This document shows positions 1-5,074 of a stretch of DNA of 5,890 nt, one piece after another. The first letter of the stretch is position 1. Each line of letters begins with the position of its first letter. The notes beneath the pieces are model-generated. The model was not told the origin of the DNA, searched no databases, and was given only the letters and a program-made list of their open reading frames with translations. The translations under genes were made by a program, and so were the position numbers. This DNA is from DASXPG01 sp044449445 (GTDB lineage: Bacteria > Gemmatimonadota > Gemmatimonadetes > Gemmatimonadales > JACORV01), in the NCBI GenBank assembly GCA_044449445.1, contig JBIOIA010000146.1, forward strand, positions 1 through 5,890. The letters run 5' to 3'.

Positions 1-58
1 AGCGGACCGTGTACTCCTCGTCGCAGATCATCACCTTGACCGCGTTCTTCTTGGTCAT
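1..58 (-). CDS. zapA: Cell division protein ZapA-like, N-terminal fragment (runs off the window)
   Basis: Only the first 19 codons are visible: MTKKNAVKVMICDEEYTVR. The pattern of a basic start, a V-x-V/I-x-I beta strand, then 'EEYTVR' resembles the N-terminus of ZapA, a small cytoplasmic protein that binds and bundles FtsZ filaments at the division ring. The ATG is preceded by a strong Shine-Dalgarno (GGGGGAG, 66-72) with a 7-nt spacer, so the start is secure. The ATG overlaps the TGA of the upstream coiled-coil gene (ATGA), which suggests translational coupling. Position supports the call: zapA commonly follows pheT in proteobacteria and related phyla. With so few residues, identity rests on this short match plus synteny, and the C-terminal coiled coil that would confirm ZapA is outside the window. 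Confidence 0.68.
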   Translation of the reverse strand, partial: MTKKNAVKVMICDEEYTVR

Positions 59-342
59 TGGACCGCTCCCCCGTTGCCCTGCTGCTGCTCCAGGAAGCGC
101 AGGCGGTCGAGCAGCTCGCCCAGGTGGCCGCGCGCCGCCTGCAGCCGCTGCGCCAGCGCCCGGTTCTCCTCTTCAAGCCGCGCGGCCGCGACGCCGGACT
201 CCCCGCCCGCCACATCGTTCAGGCGCGACTCCGCGGAGAGCGCGCGCCGGCGCCACGCGGCGAGCTCGGTCTCGAAGTGCCGGAGCACCTCTTCGAGCTC
301 GCGCAGCGCCTCGAGGTCAGGCCTCTCGCCGCCGGACACCAT
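55..342 (-). CDS. Small coiled-coil protein between pheT and zapA, ZapB-like candidate
   Basis: This is a 95-residue, soluble, highly charged protein with no signal peptide or membrane segment. Two helical stretches with leucine heptad spacing are visible: about residues 9-44 (LEALRELEEVLRHFETEL and on) and about 52-88 (LEEENRALAQRLQ, then LLDRLRFLEQQ). A short Gly/Ser-containing break separates them, and the tail is Gly/Gln-rich. I recognise no enzymatic motif. Size, coiled-coil make-up and the place directly before zapA suggest a ZapB-like division accessory protein, but short coiled coils match many families by chance, so this is inference. The gene overlaps the pheT end by 26 nt and its stop overlaps the zapA start by 4 nt, consistent with one polycistronic message. 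The start could be ATG at 342 or GTG at 339; the latter has the better Shine-Dalgarno spacing. Confidence 0.72.
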   Translation of the reverse strand: MVSGGERPDLEALRELEEVLRHFETELAAWRRRALSAESRLNDVAGGESGVAAARLEEENRALAQRLQAARGHLGELLDRLRFLEQQQGNGGAVQ

Positions 343-2707
343 GTGCCTCCTGGACCGCCTTCACGGCCTTCGCCATCGCCTGGTCCGCCTCCTCCTCGCG
401 CAGCGTGCGATCGCCCGCGCGGAACACCATCCGCCACGCCACGCTCCGCTCGCCCGCCGCGAGCGGGCTGCCGCGATACTCGTCGAACGCCCACAGCCGC
501 TCGAGCAACGCACCCGCGGCCTCGCGCAGCGTCCGCTCCACGTCGCCCGCGCGAACGCCGTCCCTGAGCACCAGCGCGACGTCCCGCTCGATCGCCGGCC
601 ACTCGGACAGCGCAACCGCACGGCGCGCCCTTGCCACGGTCTCGTCCTTCAGTGTCAGCTCGAAGCCGTAGACCGGCGCCGCCCACGCCGGGCGGTCCGC
701 CGTGAGCGCGTGCGCGCGGCCCACGACCGCACCGCCATCATTGATCGTGAACCCGTCCGCAGTTTCGGCGATGCTCGCGCCGGCCCGGGCGAGCGCCACG
801 ACCGCCTCGAGCGCCGCCTTCACGTCGAACAGGTCCGAATCCGGCGGCTCCGGCTCGCTCCAGTGCGGCGGACGACGGGCCCCGGTGATCACGCCCGCCA
901 CGCGGTTCTCTTCTCCCGGCAGCACGTGCTCCTTCTCTCCCACCCGCTCGCGCCTCGCGCCTCGCGTCTTGTCAAAGACGTGACCGATCTCGAACAGCCG
1001 CACGTCCCGCGTCATCTGGCGCCAGTTGTGCTCGACGCGTCGCGCCAGCCCGGCCAGCAGATCGTGACGAAGATACGCCTCGCCCTGGCTCAGCGGGTTG
1101 AGCACGGCCGGCTGAACATCGCTCACCTTGGGCCCGAGCGACAGCGTGACCGCCTCATGCATCCCGAAGCCGGTCAGCAGGACGCGCAGCCGGTCGGCCA
1201 GGAGCTCGGAGGGCGCGTCGGGCACGGTGCCGGGCCGATAGGGCCGGATCTCGTCCGGGAAGCGGTCGTAGCCGACGATCCGCGCCACCTCCTCGACCAG
1301 GTCGATCTCCCGCTCCAGGTCGGGACGCCAGGCCGGCACCTGCACCGCGTAGCGGTCCTTCTTTGGCCCGACCACGCAGCCGATCGCCGTGAGCGAGCGC
1401 TCCACGTCGGCTCGCGCAACGTCGACACCGAGCACCCGCGTGAGCTTCGCGTCCGTCAGGAAGATCGTGCGCGGCGCTTTCGGCTCGGGGTAGACGTCGA
1501 GACAGCCCTCGATGGTGCCGCCGGCGACCGCGACGATGAGCTGTGCCGCGCGCACCAGCCGCTCGGCGGTCGCATCGTGATCCACGCCGCGCTCGAACCG
1601 ATAGCTGGCGTCGGTGCTCATGCCTAACGCCCGACGCGACCGGCGCGTCCGCTTGGGATCGAAGCACGCGCACTCCAGCAGGATGTCGGTCGTGCCGGCG
1701 CCGATCTCGGACGTCTTGCCGCCCATGATCCCGCCCAGCGCGCTCGCGCGAGCGGAGTCCGCGATCACGCACGTCTCGGCCGGCAGCTTGCGCGTCTGGC
1801 CGTCGAGCGTGACCAGCATCTCGCCGGCCTTCGATTTCCGCACCAGGATCGCGCTGCCCGCGATCTTCGCGAGGTCGAAGGCGTGCAACGGCTGGCCGTT
1901 CTCGAGCATCAGCATGTTGGTGGCGTCCACCACGTTGCTGATCGAGCGCGAGCCGACGTCGGCGAGGCGCTGCTTCAGCCAGTCCGGCGACTCGCCGATC
2001 CGGACGCCCTTGATGACCGCCACGCAGTAACGCGGACAGCCCTCGAGGTCCTCGATCGTGACGTTCACGCCCGCCACCTGCCCCGCGCTGCCCTTGGCCC
2101 GCGCCACCTTCGGCGTGGCCGGCGCGCCCTGGATCACGGCGAGCTTCACCGGCCTGCCGAGCACGGCGCCCAGGTCCCGGGCGAGCCCTTCGTGCGAGAG
2201 CAGGTCCGGCCGGTTCGGCGTCACGTCCACTTCGTAGCGCGTGTCGGCGATCTTCATCACGTCGAGAAACCGCGTCCCGGGCGCCGCGTCGGTCGTGATC
2301 TCCATGATGCCCGCGCCGTCTTCGCCCAGCCCGAGCTCGCGCGCCGAGCACAGCATGCCCTCCGACACCTCGCCACGGATCTTGCGGCGCTCGAGCTTGA
2401 TCCCGCCCGGCAGCACGGCGCCCACGGGCGCGAACGGATACTTGCGGCCCGCCGTCACGTTGGGCGCGCCGCACACGACCGAGAGCGGCTCGGGCCCGCC
2501 GGCGTCCACGCGGGTGAGCGTGAGCCGGTCGGCATTCGGGTGCTTCTTCGCCTCGAGCACGAGGCCGACCACGACGGCCTCGAGCCCCGCCCCGCGCGTT
2601 TCCATCGCATCCACGGGCGCGCCGAGCATCGTGAGACGATCGCGCACGTCGCGCGCATCGAGCGCTGTGCCGAGCAGCTCGGAGAGCCAGCGCAGCGACG
2701 CGTTCAT
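317..2707 (-). CDS. pheT: Phenylalanyl-tRNA synthetase beta subunit
   Basis: This 796-residue protein has the normal length for bacterial PheT. With PheS it forms the cytoplasmic alpha2-beta2 enzyme that charges tRNA-Phe; PheT carries the editing site that hydrolyses mischarged Tyr-tRNA-Phe. Domains in order: N-terminal B1; an EMAP-type tRNA-binding OB fold at about 44-150 (VVVGLVLEAKKHPNADRLTL); the B3/B4 editing module at about 215-390 with ENGQPLHAFD (269-278) and GGIMGG (325-330); then FERGVD (371-376), B5, the inactive class II-like core to about 690, and a C-terminal ferredoxin-fold anticodon-binding domain from about 700 (SEWPAIERDVALVL). The ATG overlaps the pheS TGA by 4 nt (ATGA). 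The frame is open far upstream of this ATG, but that extension is an off-frame reading of pheS. Residues about 580-600 are a charged, variable stretch. No frameshift is seen. Confidence 0.97.
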   Translation of the reverse strand: MNASLRWLSELLGTALDARDVRDRLTMLGAPVDAMETRGAGLEAVVVGLVLEAKKHPNADRLTLTRVDAGGPEPLSVVCGAPNVTAGRKYPFAPVGAVLPGGIKLERRKIRGEVSEGMLCSARELGLGEDGAGIMEITTDAAPGTRFLDVMKIADTRYEVDVTPNRPDLLSHEGLARDLGAVLGRPVKLAVIQGAPATPKVARAKGSAGQVAGVNVTIEDLEGCPRYCVAVIKGVRIGESPDWLKQRLADVGSRSISNVVDATNMLMLENGQPLHAFDLAKIAGSAILVRKSKAGEMLVTLDGQTRKLPAETCVIADSARASALGGIMGGKTSEIGAGTTDILLECACFDPKRTRRSRRALGMSTDASYRFERGVDHDATAERLVRAAQLIVAVAGGTIEGCLDVYPEPKAPRTIFLTDAKLTRVLGVDVARADVERSLTAIGCVVGPKKDRYAVQVPAWRPDLEREIDLVEEVARIVGYDRFPDEIRPYRPGTVPDAPSELLADRLRVLLTGFGMHEAVTLSLGPKVSDVQPAVLNPLSQGEAYLRHDLLAGLARRVEHNWRQMTRDVRLFEIGHVFDKTRGARRERVGEKEHVLPGEENRVAGVITGARRPPHWSEPEPPDSDLFDVKAALEAVVALARAGASIAETADGFTINDGGAVVGRAHALTADRPAWAAPVYGFELTLKDETVARARRAVALSEWPAIERDVALVLRDGVRAGDVERTLREAAGALLERLWAFDEYRGSPLAAGERSVAWRMVFRAGDRTLREEEADQAMAKAVKAVQEAHGVRRREA
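346..350 (-). promoter_or_regulatory. Ribosome binding site of the coiled-coil gene, inside the pheT 3' end
   Basis: GGAGG lies inside the last codons of pheT. It is 3 nt from the ATG at 342, which is very close, and 6 nt from the GTG at 339, which is near optimal. It supports this small overlapping frame being translated and leaves the exact start undecided between two adjacent codons. Confidence 0.6.
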
Positions 2708-3747
2708 TCGGCGTCCACGAACTGCGCCGAGAGCCGCACGTCCGCCTCGTACTCGGCGCGGATGTCGGCGATGCCGAACAGCTGCTGCGCCATGCGGCCC
2801 GGCCCCATGCCGAACGCCCAGCCCGCGTAGCGCTCGGGATCGAGCCCGGCGTTCTGGAACACGGCCGGGTCCACCATGCCGCAGCCGAGCATCTCGGCCC
2901 AGCCGGTCTGCTTGCACGTCGCGCAGCCCTTGCCGTGGCAGATCTGGCACTCGACGTCCATCTCGGCCGACGGCTCGGTGAACGGGAAGAACGAGGGCCG
3001 GAAGCGCACCCTGGTGGCCGCGCCGAAGAACCGGCGCGCGAACAGCGTCAGCGTCGCCTTGAGGTCCACGAACGTGATGCCCTCGTCCACCGCGAGGCCC
3101 TCGATCTGGTGGAAGACCGGCGCGTGCGAGGCGTCGAACGGGTCGCGCCGATAGCACATGCCGACGGCCAGGATCCGGATCGGTGGCTGGTACTCCTGCA
3201 TGACGCGGATCTGGAGCGGCGAGGTGTGCGTGCGCAGCAGCACGCCCTCGCCCAGGTAGAACGTGTCGTGCAGGTCCAGGGCCGGATGATCCGGCGGGAA
3301 GTTCAGCGCGGTGAAGTTGTACCACTCGGTCTCGGCTTCGGGACCGACGTAGCGGGTGAAGCCGATCTCGCGGAAGATCGCGTTGACGCGGTCGATGGCC
3401 AGCGTGGCCGGGTGCCTGGCGCCGCGCCACACGGTGCGCGCGGGCATGGTGAGATCGACGGCATGGGCCGCGGGGCGCGCGCCCGCGAGCCGCGCCTCGG
3501 CTTCCTCGAACAGGCGCTCCAGGAGCGCCTTGGTCTCATTGGCCTTCTGGCCGAGCTCGCGCCGTTGGTCCGCGCCGAGCGCCGGCAGAACCCTCAGGAT
3601 GGATGTGAGGCGTCCCGCCTTGCGGCCCAGGTACTCAGTCCTGAGCTGCTGGAGCGCATCGCCACCCTCGGCGGAACGGATGCGGGCTTCCGCCTCCTGC
3701 TGCAATGCGGCGAGGGCGGCCGCGTGGTCCGCCGGGGCGCCGCTCAC
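2704..3747 (-). CDS. pheS: Phenylalanyl-tRNA synthetase alpha subunit
   Basis: This 347-residue class II synthetase subunit holds the active site for Phe adenylation and transfer. Residues 1-90 are the N-terminal tRNA-binding coiled coil (LRTEYLGRKAGRLT at 35-48). The catalytic core follows: RHPATLAIDRVNAIFREIGF (111-130, motif 1 region), LLRTHTSPLQIRVM (170-183), the motif 2 loop YRRDPFDASHAPVFHQIEG (199-217), and SFFPFTEPSAEMDV (252-265). C267, C270, C275 and C278 form a CxxC-x4-CxxC zinc-knuckle-like insert known from many bacterial PheS. Motif 3 reads GMGPGR (313-318), where an acidic residue usually precedes the Arg, and the last 25 residues diverge from the usual ending. The start is GTG, 3 nt after the rplT stop, with no clear Shine-Dalgarno, which suggests translation by coupling to rplT. 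No Phe-rich leader peptide fits in the gap. Confidence 0.97.
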   Translation of the reverse strand: MSGAPADHAAALAALQQEAEARIRSAEGGDALQQLRTEYLGRKAGRLTSILRVLPALGADQRRELGQKANETKALLERLFEEAEARLAGARPAAHAVDLTMPARTVWRGARHPATLAIDRVNAIFREIGFTRYVGPEAETEWYNFTALNFPPDHPALDLHDTFYLGEGVLLRTHTSPLQIRVMQEYQPPIRILAVGMCYRRDPFDASHAPVFHQIEGLAVDEGITFVDLKATLTLFARRFFGAATRVRFRPSFFPFTEPSAEMDVECQICHGKGCATCKQTGWAEMLGCGMVDPAVFQNAGLDPERYAGWAFGMGPGRMAQQLFGIADIRAEYEADVRLSAQFVDAE

Positions 3748-3750
3748 GGC

Positions 3751-4104
3751 CTACTTCGCGGCCTTGGCCAGCTCCGCCAGCTTCGTGAAGGCGTCGGGTT
3801 CGCGCACGGCGAGATCGGCGAGCACCTTCCGGTTGACCTCGACGCCGGCCTTCTTGAGACCGCTGACCAGCTGGTTGTACGACAGGTCGTTCATGCGGGC
3901 CGCGGCGTTGATGCGCGTGATCCACAGCCGGCGGAAGCTGCGCTTCTTCGCGCGCCGGTCGCGGTACGCGTACGCCCAGCCGCGCTCGACCGTCTCCTTC
4001 GCGGCCTTCCACAGCTTGCTGCGCCCGCCGCGATTGCCGCGGGCCAGCTTCATGATCTTGTTCTTGCGCTTCAGCCGCGTGACGTTGCTTTTGACGCGTG
4101 GCAT
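3751..4104 (-). CDS. rplT: Large-subunit ribosomal protein L20 (bL20)
   Basis: This 117-residue, very basic protein closely fits bL20 (118 residues in E. coli). It opens with the family's typical MPRVKSNVTRLKRKNKIMKL, continues with a long Arg/Lys-rich helix (about 20-60, including KRSFRRLWITRINAAAR at 54-70) and ends in the globular C-terminal domain (NQLVSGLKKAGVEVNRK at 77-93). L20 binds 23S rRNA early in 50S assembly. In E. coli and Bacillus it also represses its own operon by binding an mRNA structure, so it is the obvious candidate ligand for the leader upstream of infC; this is inference from the family. The ATG lies 9 nt after the rpmI stop, with a purine-rich AAGGGGG (4109-4115) overlapping the rpmI TAA as its ribosome binding site. 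pheS begins 3 nt after its TAG. Confidence 0.98.
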   Translation of the reverse strand: MPRVKSNVTRLKRKNKIMKLARGNRGGRSKLWKAAKETVERGWAYAYRDRRAKKRSFRRLWITRINAAARMNDLSYNQLVSGLKKAGVEVNRKVLADLAVREPDAFTKLAELAKAAK

Positions 4105-4113
4105 CGTTCCCCC

Positions 4114-4305
4114 TTACGAGGACAGCAGGTGCTTGATACGCACCGTGTCCGCGTGCGAAGCCACCGTCGCCTTGCGCAGGTGGCGCTTCCGTTTCTGGCT
4201 CTTCTTGGTCAGGATATGGCTCTTGAAGGCCTTGTTCCGGCGCACCTTGCCGGAGCCGGTGAGTCTGAACCGCTTCGAGGCGGCCTTCTTGGTCTTCTTC
4301 TTCAC
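4114..4305 (-). CDS. rpmI: Large-subunit ribosomal protein L35 (bL35)
   Basis: This 63-residue, highly basic protein matches bL35, a small component of the 50S subunit. Recognisable segments are KKAASKRFRLTGSGKVRRNK (6-25), then KSHILTKKSQKRKRHLRKAT (28-47) and a short C-terminal helix RIKHLLSS. The start is GTG at 4305, giving a sequence two to three residues shorter than the usual MPKxKTKKAA start. A ribosome binding site GGGAG (4311-4315) sits 5 nt upstream, which supports this GTG. The gene lies 22 nt after the infC stop and 9 nt before rplT, the standard infC-rpmI-rplT order. The 7-nt direct repeat GCAGACG flanks the Shine-Dalgarno in the infC-rpmI gap; I assign it no function. Confidence 0.97.
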   Translation of the reverse strand: MKKKTKKAASKRFRLTGSGKVRRNKAFKSHILTKKSQKRKRHLRKATVASHADTVRIKHLLSS

Positions 4306-4327
4306 GTCTGCTCCCGTCTGCTATTGT

Positions 4328-4861
4328 CTATTTCGGCGTCATCAGCATCGACATGTTCTTGCCCTCGAGCCGCGCTTCCTGCTCGATCTTCCCGATGTCG
4401 GCGAGGACTTCCGCGACCCGGTCCAGCACCACGCGGCCCAGCTCGGGATGGGCCATCTGCCGGCCTCGGAACATCATCGTCACCTTCACCTTGTTGCCCT
4501 CGGCGAGGAACTCGCGCACGTGCCGGGTCTTGAAGTCGAAATCGTGCTCGTCGATCCCCGGCCGGTACTTGATCTCCTTGAGCTCGATGTTGCGCTGCTT
4601 CTTCTTCGCGGCACGGGCCGCCTTCGCCTGCTCGAACTTGAACTTCCCGAAGTCCATGATCCGGCACACGGGGGGCCGCGCCATCGGCGCGACCTCGACG
4701 AGATCCAGGTTCCGCGATTCCGCGGCCGCGATCGCGTCGTCCACGGTCATGATGCCCATCTGCTCGCCGTCGGGCGCGATCACGCGCACGGGGCTGATTC
4801 GGATCATGCGGTTGATCCGCATGCGGTTCTTCGCATCCGGCTGTGGTGGTCGTTCGAGAAT
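4328..4861 (-). CDS. infC: Translation initiation factor IF-3, AUU start codon
   Basis: IF-3 binds the 30S subunit, blocks premature 50S joining and rejects wrong initiation codons and tRNAs. From the AUU start the protein is 177 residues (E. coli: 180). It has an N-domain (about 14-85, VRVIAPDGEQMGIMTVDDA), the IF-3 signature RIMDFGKFKFEQAK (67-80), a basic linker (AARAAKKKQ) and the C-domain (about 93-177, with MMFRGRQMAHPELG at 129-142). The in-frame ATG at 4822 would leave only 164 residues and has no good Shine-Dalgarno. AUU at 4861 is 13 codons upstream, in frame, with GGAGGG (4870-4875) at an 8-nt spacing. AUU initiation is the known way IF-3 represses its own synthesis. It is the first gene of the operon; the stop is TAG and rpmI follows after 22 nt. 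Confidence 0.95.
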   Translation of the reverse strand: MLERPPQPDAKNRMRINRMIRISPVRVIAPDGEQMGIMTVDDAIAAAESRNLDLVEVAPMARPPVCRIMDFGKFKFEQAKAARAAKKKQRNIELKEIKYRPGIDEHDFDFKTRHVREFLAEGNKVKVTMMFRGRQMAHPELGRVVLDRVAEVLADIGKIEQEARLEGKNMSMLMTPK

Positions 4862-4875
4862 GAGGGCTACCCTCC
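4862..4875 (-). promoter_or_regulatory. infC Shine-Dalgarno within a small hairpin next to the AUU start
   Basis: GGAGGG (4870-4875) is a near-ideal Shine-Dalgarno, 8 nt from the AUU. Its GAGGG part (4870-4874) is perfectly complementary to CCCTC (4862-4866), with TAG between them. This gives a 5-bp all-Watson-Crick stem whose last base touches the start codon. The sequence is certain. That the hairpin forms in the mRNA and tunes initiation is inference, since a 3-nt loop is tight. Confidence 0.7.
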
Positions 4876-4886
4876 GTTATGGTGCG

Positions 4887-4925
4887 AAAACAAAACGCGG
4901 GCTCCTGAATCCTCCGGAGTCCGCG
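4887..4925 (-). terminator. Intrinsic terminator / attenuator just upstream of infC
   Basis: The 5' arm CGCGG-A-CTCC (4916-4925) pairs with the 3' arm GGAG-C-CCGCG (4896-4905): nine GC-rich base pairs with one A/C mismatch and a 10-nt loop. TTTTGTTTT (4887-4895) follows directly. This is the standard form of a Rho-independent terminator on the minus strand. The T-run ends only 11 nt before the infC Shine-Dalgarno, so no promoter fits between them. Any transcript entering infC must read through it, so it is best seen as an attenuator. It could also end read-through from the MBL gene, whose stop lies 150 nt upstream. Confidence 0.82.
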
Positions 4926-5039
4926 AAAGAGAGCCGCCCGCAGCCGCGGGCGCGCCTTTATCACAGAACCCTGATCGCCGCCCCGAAGGGGGCCTGGAGG
5001 GTGAGGAGCCGCGTGGCTCCTACTTCGTTGTCGGGCAGA

Positions 5040-5068
5040 AAGCTAGGAGGGGCCAGGGCGGGTGTCAA
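5040..5068 (-). promoter_or_regulatory. Sigma-70-type promoter for the infC operon
   Basis: TTGACA (5063-5068) is a perfect -35 box. A 17-nt spacer follows, then TAGCTT (5040-5045), which matches TATAAT at the first, second and last positions. Spacing is optimal, and the -35 starts 7 nt after the MBL stop codon, where a new operon promoter is expected. The predicted start is near 5031-5032. The weak -10 is the main doubt. Confidence 0.62.
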
Positions 5069-5074
5069 CGCGTC

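Larger units (their letters stand above)
4862..5032 (-). promoter_or_regulatory. Structured 5' leader of the infC operon with possible antiterminator pairing
   Basis: This is the predicted untranslated leader from the expected transcription start (about 5031-5032) to the infC AUU. Hairpins in transcript order are: AGGAGCC-ACGC-GGCTCCT (5004-5021, 7 bp); GCCCC-CTTC-GGGGC (4980-4993, 5 bp); CGCCCGC-GGCT-GCGGGCG (4935-4952, 7 bp); and the terminator (4896-4925). AGGAGCC recurs in the terminator 3' arm (4900-4906), so GGCTCCT (5004-5010) can pair locally or with the terminator. The long-range pairing extends by CGC (5011-5013) with GCG (4896-4898) if C4899 is bulged. There is no ATG in the leader and no plausible leader peptide, which points away from ribosome-mediated attenuation and towards a protein ligand such as L20. 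That last step is inference from the Bacillus infC-rpmI-rplT leader. Confidence 0.6.

Noticed and set aside
944..968. Short direct repeats of GCGCCTCGC on the plus strand within pheT.
   Set aside because: They encode a charged, variable stretch of PheT (about residues 580-590), are only two units, and are in frame; ordinary low complexity in GC-rich coding DNA.
74..1627. 517-codon open frame on the plus strand opposite pheT.
   Set aside because: The product is Arg/His/Pro-rich with no domain-like pattern; long antisense frames are usual opposite GC-rich genes, and pheT here is convincing along its whole length.
2708..3430. Open frame continuing upstream of pheT that gives an apparent 1037-residue protein, as if PheS and PheT were fused.
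   Set aside because: The upstream part is an off-frame reading of pheS with low-complexity Arg/Pro/Gly content; pheS itself is intact in another frame and pheT has a normal ATG at 2707.
3748..3750. A pheM-type, Phe-codon attenuator ahead of pheS, as in E. coli.
   Set aside because: Only 3 nt separate rplT from pheS, so there is no room for a leader peptide and terminator.
2935..4533. 532-codon plus-strand open frame opposite pheS, rplT, rpmI and part of infC.
   Set aside because: It crosses four well-supported minus-strand genes, has no recognisable motif, and its composition is that of a GC-driven shadow.
4912..4919. Palindrome CTCCGGAG in the leader as a possible operator.
   Set aside because: It is part of the terminator 5' arm and loop, and is explained by that structure.
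4302..4964. 220-codon minus-strand frame starting at GTG 4964 in the leader, possibly a leader peptide.
   Set aside because: It has no Shine-Dalgarno, runs through the terminator and across all of infC in the wrong frame, and its content is Arg/Gly/Pro-rich. No short leader peptide with regulatory codons is seen either.
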